From Sinotaia quadrata (lineage: Eukaryota; Mollusca; Gastropoda; Architaenioglossa; Viviparidae), in NCBI GenBank assembly GCA_028829895.1, contig CM054177.1, positions 33,753,064 to 33,817,063 on the forward strand: a stretch of DNA of 64,000 nt. Reading direction: 5' to 3'. Shown piece after piece: positions 1 to 64,000 of the stretch (position 1 is its first letter; each line of letters begins with the position of its first letter). The notes below the pieces were generated by a model. The model worked only from the letters and a program-made list of their open reading frames with translations. It was not told where the DNA came from and did not search any database. The position numbers were made by a program, and so were the translations under genes.

Positions 1-112
1 TTGTCGAGCAAACATTATGTACTTTGTCGAGCAAATATATGTACTTTGTCGAGCAAACAATATGTACTTTGCCGAGCAAATATATGCACTTTGTCGAGCA
101 AACATTATGTAC
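1..112. repeat. 22-23-bp minisatellite, about 5 copies
   Basis: Unit contains TTTGTCGAGCAAA and ATGTACT. It runs off the left edge and abuts the 33-bp array that follows. Confidence 0.9.
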
Positions 113-159
113 TCATAATTCTGATTGCTGTTTTAATACATATAATCAATATCTGATTG

Positions 160-840
160 TTGTGTACTCAATACTTTGGTTGCTGTGTAAATATATGTAC
201 TCAATACGTTGGTTGCTGTGTAAATATATGTACTCAATACGTTGGTTGCTGTGTAAATATATGTACTCAATACTTTGGTTGCTGTGTAAATATATGTACT
301 CAATACTTTGGTTGCTGTGTAAATATATGTACTCAATACTTTGGTTGCTGTGTAAATATATGTACTCAATACTTTGGTTGCTGTGTAAATATATGTACTC
401 AATACTTTGGTTGCTGTGTAAATATATGTACTCAGTATATGATTGCTGTGTAAATATATGTACTCAGTATATGATTGCTGTGTAAATATATGTACTCAGT
501 ATATGATTGCTGTGTAAATATATGTACTCAATACTTTGGTTGCTGTGTAAATATGTGTACTCAGTATATGATTGCTGTGTAAATATATGTACTCAATACT
601 TTGGTTGCTGTGTAAATATATGTACTCAATACTTTGATTGCTGTGTAAATATATGTACTCAATACTTTGATTGCTGTGTAAATATATGTACTCAATACTT
701 TGATTGCTGTGTAAATATATGTACTCAATACTTTGGTTGCTGTGTAAATATATGTACTCAATACTTTGATTGCTGTGTAAATATGTGTACTCAGTATATG
801 ATTGCTGCGTAAATATAGGTACTCAGTACTCTGGTTGCCA
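160..840. repeat. 33-bp minisatellite, about 20 copies
   Basis: Unit contains TTGCTGTGTAAATATATG and TACTCAATAC. Variants (GTTGG, TTTGG, TTTGA, AGTATATGA) are interspersed. Because 33 is a multiple of three, both strands give repetitive open frames with no coding significance. Confidence 0.95.
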
Positions 841-1048
841 TGCAAATGCAATGAACTTTGTTTGACCAAGGATTATAATTTCCTTTATTATAGTCTGAAT
901 ATTATATTTCTTTCTCTATTTTTATTCATTTTATAAAATGAAAACAACATCAGCATGTAAATAATTAAAAGAAAACTGAAATAAATAAATGAATGCTTCA
1001 CTGGTTCCAAATCAATGTCATATTTAAGTATGGATTATAATTTTTGAT
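841..1048. other. AT-rich 3' flank of Vsx
   Basis: Single-copy AT-rich sequence between the 33-bp and 65-bp arrays. It holds the candidate polyadenylation hexamers and nothing else recognisable. Confidence 0.5.
921..926 (-). promoter_or_regulatory. Candidate Vsx polyadenylation signal
   Basis: AATAAA on the minus strand about 420 bases past the stop codon, after the 65-bp array. A second AATAAA lies at 884-889. AT-rich DNA yields this hexamer often, so either could be chance. Confidence 0.3.
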
Positions 1049-1346
1049 GATTGAATGATATGTGCTGTGTTCAGTTTCTGACATGTATAACTATTCTGGA
1101 TTTCGTTTCCGTCATTTGTCTCAATGTCATCAAATTCTCTGACATTTACAACTAAAGTGGAGTATCTTAACCGTCATCTGTCTTTTTGTCATTAAATAAT
1201 TATCTGATGTTTATAACTATTGTGGAGTGTCCTATCCGTCATTTGTCTCCATATCATCAAATAATTCCTTGATATTTATAATTATTTTGGAGTATCTGAT
1301 CCGTCATCTGTCTCCATGTCATCAAATAATTCCTTGATATTTATAA

Positions 1347-57002
<55,656 letters not shown>

Positions 57003-57199
57003 AGTTTCAAATGCAGAAATTAAATAAGTGTTGCAAAAATTAATTTGTTTTCAGCTTAAACTATTTCCTGTGGCGTCCTACCACATTTTTTCAGAACAAT
57101 ATATAAGTAAATGTGAAAATATTTTGTTCATGAAAATGCATCAGGGGTGAAACCTGTCTTTCACAGCAGAGATTACTTTTAAAACTATTAGAGTAAAAA

Positions 57200-57525
57200 T
57201 GTTGCAAATTCAAGTGTTCATAAATATTGTCAGGTGTTCATAAATATTGTCAGGTGACAGTTATAGTGTACATGAAGAATACTAGCAGGTGACATTAATT
57301 GTCCATACAAATACTGTCTGGTGAAAATATACTGTACACGAATATTGACTGTTAACCGTATAGAGTACACAAATATTGTCCGGTAAAACTGAAAATTCTT
57401 ACGAATATTGTCTGGTGAAACTTATACTGTACACATGCTGATTGGGAAAATTACTGTACAGATGAATATTTTCAAGTGAAGATGATTGTGTACATAAGTA
57501 TTCTATCGTGAAGATTTTTATGTAC
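57200..57525. repeat. Degenerate ~50-bp repeats 5' of Vsx exon 1
   Basis: ACAAATATTGTCTGGTGAAA-like words at irregular spacing. Probably older material of the 21-bp array. Confidence 0.65.
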
Positions 57526-57529
57526 ATCA

Positions 57530-57895
57530 GTATTCTCTTGTGAGAATTATTGTTTTCTGGTGAAAATTATTGTCTCTGGTGAAGATTCCTGTGTCTCTGG
57601 TGAAGATTATTGTCTCTGATGATAATTATTGTGTCTCTGGTGAAGATTATTGTGTCTCTGGTGAAGATTATTGTGTCTCTGGTGAAGATTATTGTCTCTG
57701 TTGAAGATTATTGTCTAGGTGAGAATTATTATGTCTGATAAAGATTAATGTGTCTGGTGAGGATTATTGTCTCTGGTAAAAATGCCTGTCTCTGCTAAAA
57801 GATTATTGACTCTGCTGAAGATTCCTGTGTCTCTTGTAAAGATCATCGTGTCTCTGGTGAAGATCGTTTCTGGTGAAGATTATTGTGTCTCTGGT
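57530..57895. repeat. ~21-bp minisatellite, about 15 copies
   Basis: Unit GTGTCTCTGGTGAAGATTATT with indels. It lies 0.5-0.9 kb upstream of the Vsx ATG. Confidence 0.93.
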
Positions 57896-59304
57896 GAAGG
57901 CCCCAAGGCGCACGATTGACATGACGCACCAGTACGAGGGAACACAACAATAAATATGGCGCTCACTCTTGTTTGTCATCGAAAAAGAAAACCGGCTACC
58001 AGAGCAAGTCACTAAAACCTGAACGAGAGCTTTCTTTTAATACTTTAATCACGTGGCCTCACGATAATGTAATCATGTATTTTCTTCCTTGCAAAGAACG
58101 ATGCTGTTTTCTGAAAATTTGCAAAATTTCATTGTTCGCGCGCACATTGAAATCTATTTCAATAGGAAGTCACCTGTTATTGACACTGACGGGAAAAATC
58201 AGCTAGTGGTTATCCATAATAATCTGGTCGTTTTACAAATATTTGACAACATCGCATAATTTTTCAGTCTTCGTTTTTCACTTCCGTTGGGAGCAAATTG
58301 CGTATTTGTTTCTTTTAATCAAGTGATGTTGTCAAGACAATTTGTCTTGCTGTATTTTAATATCGATCAATATTTTTAAATAATTAAAAAAAATAACTGA
58401 ATTATAGCAGCACTAAACAGTTAAACAGAGACATAACTCTTGTTCCGGCGAGCACTCAGTCGCGTTACAGTCAAGTTCTCACTCGGGTCGTCATCTAGCT
58501 GTGAATGATTAGCTGGTGAAGTGTAAGAGGGCAATTCTTTTCATTCCCTGCCCACTGATTCGCCTACGACGCAATTACATATATTTTATCAAAGCAAGGC
58601 CAAAAAGCCACACGCGCCGAAACTCTCGCGTCCATGTGCGAGCACGTGCCGGCCGCGCGCCGCCCTCGGCCCTGTCACACACATTCCGGGCAATGTAATA
58701 AGCCGTTATAGTGAATAGTTCAGTTGCTGCCTGCCTGCTCTGATTGGTCGCTCTCAACAAGCAGTTATCGAACTCGCAAATTGAACGATTAAGTGGTCGG
58801 CCTGCCGCATAGCGACCATTGGTGCAACGAAATGGTGGGTTTGGCTGGCCGCGTCTCTCCTGCCGCTGGGAATTATAATGAAGTGTTTAATACGCTTCCT
58901 CGCGAAATTAGTGTTAATCAAACAGATTTCCTTCAAGACCGATAAATTGTTTAAACGGCCTCTAGTTTCACTCAATCGAAATCGAAAGGGCAGTATCAGA
59001 GGGTGTATTTAGTCCTTTTTTTAATTTTAATTAATTGGTGTTTCTCTTCTTGCCTGCCAAGGGAGATAAGCCACATGTCTCTTGTAATTGACTATGACAA
59101 ATATGTTATTAAACGAATGTTATTAAATAAGATAGTCCATTTAAAACATAATGAAATATGACGCTGCAATCAACTGTAACAAATTACAGAATTATGAGTT
59201 ACGTAATGTCTATACCGACAAAGGAAATTAATGAAGCCAAATTTATGACAGACAATCCTATTCATTGCTAATCGAAATAATACCTTGAGGAGGCAAGCTG
59301 GATT
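57896..59304 (-). promoter_or_regulatory. Upstream region of Vsx with a CpG-richer core
   Basis: Unique DNA 0.9-2.3 kb upstream of the ATG. About 58430-58990 is the most GC/CpG-rich part of the window (for example GTGCCGGCCGCGCGCCGCCC near 58645). It contains two ATTGG boxes (about 58742 and 58818), a CACGTG-type E-box near 58644 and no clear TATA box. Candidate promoter or 5' exon region. No transcript evidence. Confidence 0.35.
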
Positions 59305-59306
59305 CC

Positions 59307-59710
59307 ACTCTCTCTCTCTCTCTTTCTCTCTCTCTCCTCTCTCTCTCTCAGTGTCACTCCTTGTGTGTGTGTGTGTGTGTGTGTGTGTCTCTCTCTCTTT
59401 GCGGCTCTTTCTTTATGTCCCTGTCTCTCTCTTTTTCTTTGAGGTTCTCTCTTTCTTTATGTCCCTTTCTCTCTCTCTCTCTCTGTCTTTCTTTGCGGCT
59501 CTCTCTTTCGTTATGTCCCTGTCTCCCTCCCTCTCTTTGTCTTTCTTTGTCCTTCTCTCTCTTTATGTCCCTGTCTCTCTCTCTCTCTCTCTTTGTCTTT
59601 CTTTGTCCTTCTCTCTCTTTTTCTTTGTCCTCTCTCTTTGTCTCTCTCTCTGTCTTTATTTAATCTCTCTCTTAGTTTCTTTCTTTGCCCCCCTCCTCCT
59701 TCCTCTTTTT
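59307..59710. repeat. (CT)n-rich microsatellite with a (GT)n block
   Basis: Imperfect CTCTCT and CTTTCTTT with (GT)n at 59362-59388. Leucine/serine-rich open frames here are artefacts. Confidence 0.97.
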
Positions 59711-59734
59711 GTCAGTCTGTGATTACGTTGTACA

Positions 59735-60690
59735 TGATACTTGTGAATTTTGATCAATACTATATTTCTTATGCTGCGTGTGAATCGGGCTAATGAATGT
59801 TGTTGCAAGATATGTAAGAGAGAAAGGAGTTTAGAGATAAATTAGCCCGAAACATAGTTCTGCCCTTAATTTAATTTTTGAGATGAAATATGCCCGAAAC
59901 ATAGTTCTGCCCTTAATTTAATTTTAGAGATGAGATATGCCTGAAACATAGTTCTGCCCTTAATTTAATTTTAAAGATGAAATATGCCCGAAGCATAGTT
60001 CTGCCCTTAATTTAATTTTTGAAGAAAGGAGCATGCCTTTTTGATGCTTTAGATTTTATAACCTTGAATCTGCTTCAGACTGCAGTGACTACTGTACCCT
60101 ACCAGATAACATTTATCTGTATCCAGCATTGTTATCGAACTTATCAGTAAACGTGTTGCTGTAAGTTGATTCTTGTGAATTCTGTTCAAGAGCCAATATG
60201 ATGGAATTGAGGCTTGAGTTGGTCTTGAGAATTCCTGAGATATTTTAACATTCGTGGATGCCTGGGTAGTGCACAATATAATTCTCCACAGGGTTCTTTG
60301 TGGCTCTTCAAAGTTTCTAGAACAGTTGTATAATGTGCCTAGAAAGGATAATTGGACTGTCATCTAATAAAGTGACTTCTTGCAAACCACGCAATTGTGA
60401 ACACGCCAAGGACTAGTACCATCATTGTAAAGGTTATGTACATTATAATTATTTCACTAAAACATCACTCTCATTTCTATGATGAAACTATATCTATGAA
60501 CTTGATTATATATAATGTATGTTATTTTGACTGCTGATTAGACATTAGGATCAATGTTAAACTTATTAACCTTCTTGCACCTATATTAAAACTTTCTATT
60601 GGATTAATATCGGGCTAATTGGGGCTCATTAAATATAAATAATAGACGGATTTTTATTACTTCTTTATATGTGCTTGTCTGGCCTTACTT
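59735..60690 (+). mobile_element. Family X LTR-like repeat, copy E (fragment)
   Basis: Matches copy D from ATGCTGCGTG..ATCGGGCTAAT through TTGCAAGATATGTAAG and ends around GGGGCTCATTAAATATA. Its 5' half is missing and it carries an internal array of four 47-bp units (59846-60030; GAAACATAGTTCTGCCCTTA). Confidence 0.65.
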
Positions 60691-61130
60691 ATGTTCATTT
60701 TCGGCTGCTATTTGACATGGTGTCAATATGGTTAGCAAGTTCAATCACATGTTGATACGTAATTCTGATGGATTCTGCTAGCCCACTCTGTCCAATATTC
60801 TCATAATATAGCTCAGTTGTACAGGGGTACCACCAATTGATACCCCCTGACCCCCTTCCTGCTTCTGAATGAGGTAGTCATCCTTCCAGCAAAACTTCCA
60901 GCTTTCCTGGAAGATTTGGATACATACAACCTCGAGAGAGTAGTCTTCTCATGAAATCTCTTGAGAGAATTGTCTGACAACTGTGTTATTCTGAGTAGGG
61001 TTCTTTCCCCTCTCAGAGTTAGCTACCATCTGGCAGTTAGAAATAATTACTTTTTCTGCCATGACCACTCCATTGTGACATTTTGATGACATGCCCCACT
61101 AAAGATTAGTTCAACCAAAGTCATCATCAT
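60691..61130. other. Spacer or 3' end of the second retrotransposon
   Basis: On the minus strand AAGCAGGAAGGGGGTCAGGG (60866-60847) resembles a polypurine tract for the element to the right, but no LTR start TGT follows it directly. Unresolved. Confidence 0.35.
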
Positions 61131-61934
61131 TTCACTTTGCACACATTACTAACTGTTTCTGGTTTGTCACAGGTATCCTTTGCCTATGTGTAAATACACA
61201 AAAACTAGAATCCAGCAATGGTGCCTCAGTCTTCTTTGCACTTTCTAAAATCAATTTCTTACACTCAGTTTCTTTTCCTTTTAATTCTTCAAGCTCGGTG
61301 GTTAATTCAAACACTCTCGTGTATTATGTGGGATAATTCACCATCATATGACACCCCCATGTTTAAGACTATACTTGTTCGACAATTTAGTTACACAAAT
61401 ATAAATTTTCTCTGTACAATACAGCTTCCAGTTCGCAAATAACCCAATCAAAGGATACTCAGTCATATGATATTTCACTTTCCTCCGACTCAGATAGTTT
61501 GGAATCATAATTTTTTCTACCCAAAATATATTTTATCACCATCTGATATTCTTGTAGATACAGTGACTCTGGAATCATAATTTATTTTTTCTACCCAAAA
61601 TATTTTTTATCACCATCTGATATTCTTGTAGGTACAGTGACCATCTCAAAAGGCGGGCACAAACATGGCGTGCCTGTGCTAGGTATGATAATAATGATTG
61701 GTTCCAGAGTAAACTTTCTACCGTACAAGTACTGTGAAATCTAGAAATGGTGTACACAATTGCCCAACATTATTTTTCAGAAACAGTTTCTTTTTGCTTT
61801 GCTTAGTTTTCTGGGGAAACAAAGTTGCATTATGTTCTTTGTGTAAGCACACTCTAATTCCGTCACTAGCAACACTTCTCGCAACAAATTCTTTTGTCAA
61901 ATCAAGCATTCCACAACTGCATCAGAAATCAAAC

Positions 61935-62290
61935 ATGATTTTAACGTTTTAAATGCTATCTCACAGTGTTCTATCCACACTACACAAAAGTCAAACATGA
62001 TTTTAACGTTTTAAATGCTATCTCACAGTGTTCTGTCCACACTACACAAAAGTCAAACATGATTTTAACGTTTTAAATGCTTTCTCACAGTGTTCTGTCC
62101 ACACATACACAAAAGTCAAACATGATTTTAACGTTTTAAATGCTTTCTCACAGTGTTCTGTCCACACATACACAAAAGTCAAACATGATTTTAACGTTTT
62201 AAATGCTTTCTCACAGTGTTCTGTCCATATACACAAAAGTCAAACATGATTTTAACATTTTAATGCTATCTCACAGTGTTCTGTCCACAC
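61935..62290. repeat. 63-bp minisatellite made from pol coding sequence, about 6 copies
   Basis: Unit contains AAGTCAAACATGATTTTAAC and TCTCACAGTGTTCTGTCCAC. On the minus strand each 63-bp unit encodes 21 residues including WTEHCEKAFKTLKSCL, the RT/RNase H connection segment (WTDACQNAFVTLKSRL in the intact element, residues 1316-1331). Confidence 0.95.
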
Positions 62291-63279
62291 TACTTGGTTT
62301 GGTGCATTTTACATAATCAAATAATGCAAAGATTTTGCAATGATGCTAAACTCCGGTTAGGAATTTTCGATAGTAGTTATACAGATCTAAGAATGATCCC
62401 ACTGCAGGGTTTGGGGGTTTTTTGGTGGGGGACATTTAGCATTTTTTAGTTTTACTTTTGCTTTGTCTGGTGCAATAATGCCTCGACTGATTGTCTGACC
62501 TAGGAAATTCAGTCTGAAAACTAATACAACATTTTGTGGATCTAGCGGTCAGTCCCACCTCTCTCAGTCTTTTCAGAATATATCAGTAACAATAAATGTT
62601 CGTTCCATGTTTTACTAGCTAAGAAAAAGTCGTTCTATAGACCTCTACCACTCAGCGGTTCTACAAACTTACACAGTATGTGTGTGAACACGCTAGGAGC
62701 GTTCATCAAACCAAACGACGTCACTTTAAATTGATACATTCCCTCTGAAGTTGAAAATACCAATTCATGCCGGTCACTCTCAGTGACCTTGACCTGTCAA
62801 TAATCCTTTGCAAGGTCAAGTTTAGAAAAGTACTTATGATTTGCGACTTTCGCAAATATAAGTTCTGAATCAGAACTCAACATACAGTACTGTCGCGCAA
62901 TTTATTTTTCAATAATCAACGCAAACTGATTAGTTCCGTCTTTCTTTTGGAATAACACTATCGGTGCACTGTACCCTGACTTTGCAGGTTCAGTAACGTC
63001 TAGTTTTATCATGTCATTAAACTCTTTCTGTATAAACTTCTCTATATCATAGATAATGCATACCGAGGGACTTTCACTGGTGTTTCATTTGTCAACTTAA
63101 GCTCAAACTCAATCAGGTTAGTAAGACCTGGTTTCTCTATAAGTACATAACAATGTGCTTCTAATACTTTGCCTAACTCACCTTTCTGCATGTCATATAG
63201 ACTGTCGTCATACTTGACGTCACGGAAAGCTCAGTCAAAGAGCAAGCAGACACAGTGCGTTGCTAGCGTCCCCAGTCTC

Positions 63280-63695
63280 TCTGTCTTCCTTCAATGACAA
63301 AGAACTGTATCATCTGTTTGTACCTCTACCTGCACGGTTGTTTGATCATTTGTCTTCCTTCAATGACAAAGAACTGTATCATCTGTTTGTACCTCTACCT
63401 GCACGGTTGTTTGATCATTTGTCTTCCTTCAATGACAGTAGCAATAAGAACTGTATCATCTGTTTGTGCCTCTACCTGAATCATTTGTCTTCCTTCAATG
63501 ACAGTAGCAATAAGAACTGTATCATCTGTTTGTGCCTCTACCTGCACGGTTGTTTGATCATTTACAAACATGTCCTTCTCAATGTCTGTCTTCCTTCAAT
63601 GACAGTAGCTATAAGAACTGTATCATCTGTGTACCTCTACCTGCACGGTTGTTTGATCATTCACAAACACGTCCTTCTCAATGCACGGACGCAAC
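63280..63695. repeat. ~69-bp minisatellite in the integrase-RT linker, about 6 copies
   Basis: Unit contains CTTCCTTCAATGACA, AACTGTATCATCTGTTTGT and CTCTACCTGCACGGTTG. On the minus strand units read QVEVQTDDTVL and IATVIEG, probably from the variable linker after the GPY/F module. Units differ by indels (AGTAGCAATA). Confidence 0.93.
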
Positions 63696-64000
63696 AAATT
63701 AATATGAAAGGCTTTCTCGTTCCCATCCATGTTAATACGATAATTTTGACAAGTGCGTTTTCCTATTACCTCCTAAGGCTCTTTCCATTTCACTTGTAGT
63801 TTGTTTTGCTGTTCTGTCAACAGCAACAAGACTTTATCCCCAACTTTAAATGAACATCATTTGCTTTCTTGTTAAAGTAAACAGCCTGTTTATGCTTCGC
63901 ATGACGTAAGTTTTCTTTTGCTGTCTCACTGATTTCGTCAAGTCTCTTCCTCAGATCTACAACACAGTGACATTTCTTACGGACCTCTTCGTCTACAGCC

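Larger units (their letters stand above)
61131..64000 (-). pseudogene. Decayed second Gmr1-like gag-pol, runs off the right edge
   Basis: Minus-strand fragments in order: integrase C-terminal part (64000-63770; DLRKRLDEISETAKENLRHA, then after a frameshift KVLLLLTEQQNKLQVKWKEP), linker, RT (about 63130-62330; SGYSAPIVLFQKKDGTNQF near 62960, SFGLMNAPSVF-like near 62720), connection segment WTEHCEKAFKTLKSCLTF (62290-61935), RNase H (about 61905-61580; FVARSVASDGIRVCL, RLLRWSLYLQEYQMV). Integrase precedes RT, as in the element at 47830. Stops and frameshifts are frequent, and the RT catalytic FMDD segment is missing (the frame goes from GRGL to the LASKTWNEHL part). Non-functional. Confidence 0.9.

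Noticed and set aside
59285..59793. Leucine/serine-rich frames resembling membrane proteins
   Set aside because: CT/GT microsatellite translated.
61132..61314. 60-codon charged frame downstream of the decayed RNase H as an extra gene
   Set aside because: Too short, in a pseudogene context, with no family resemblance. Possibly part of the dead element's 3' region.

Overview
The window is animal nuclear DNA, dominated by one large, intron-rich developmental gene on the minus strand. Five exons with GT..AG boundaries and fully compatible phases join into a 334-residue paired-class homeodomain protein. It has an eh1-type repressor motif, a Q50 homeodomain interrupted at codons 46/47, a CVC domain and a C-terminal OAR motif, which together identify a Vsx (VSX1/VSX2/Chx10) orthologue. 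The gene runs from the ATG at 57002 down to the stop at 1347, about 55.7 kb, of which 1005 bases are coding. The AT-rich sequence, the transposon families and the minisatellite load suggest an invertebrate, perhaps a mollusc or other lophotrochozoan. The species cannot be fixed from the sequence.

Layout, left to right: the 3' flank with a 33-bp satellite (1-840); exon 5 with stop (1347-1624); intron 4 (4.5 kb); exon 4 (6127-6307); intron 3 (21.3 kb), holding four 1.6-kb LTR-like repeats called family X here, a nested solo LTR, a LINE fragment and about a dozen minisatellites; exon 3 (27576-27699); intron 2 (7.8 kb) with a decayed non-LTR reverse transcriptase; exon 2 (35477-35564); intron 1 (21.1 kb) with long minisatellites and a 7.1-kb Ty3/gypsy-type retrotransposon; exon 1 (56669-57002); then about 2 kb of possible promoter DNA, a fifth family-X copy and a decayed second retrotransposon running off the right edge.

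The retrotransposon at 46061-53133 has one intact 1465-codon gag-pol frame. Its domain order is Gag, protease, integrase, reverse transcriptase, RNase H, so integrase lies before RT as in the Gmr1-like group. It has a 1546-bp 3' LTR, a polypurine tract and a GAGAG target duplication. In place of a normal 5' LTR it carries a 287-bp palindrome made of two inverted copies of the LTR end. A solo LTR of the same family (7569-9287, duplication CTCAC) confirms the LTR boundaries. The remnant at 61-64 kb has the same gene order.

By hand tally roughly 20 kb (about 30%) of the window is tandem repeat, in some 40 arrays that mostly have different units. The most unusual feature is that several arrays start inside Vsx exons. 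The 46-bp array in intron 1 copies the exon 2 acceptor. The ~66-bp array in intron 2 copies the exon 3 acceptor and the first homeodomain codons. The 65-bp array in the 3' UTR copies the last codons and the stop. Both edges of exon 4 carry two-copy duplications. The same happened inside the second retrotransposon, where pieces of coding sequence became 63- and 69-bp minisatellites. This points to repeated local duplication that often captures exon edges and creates decoy splice sites.
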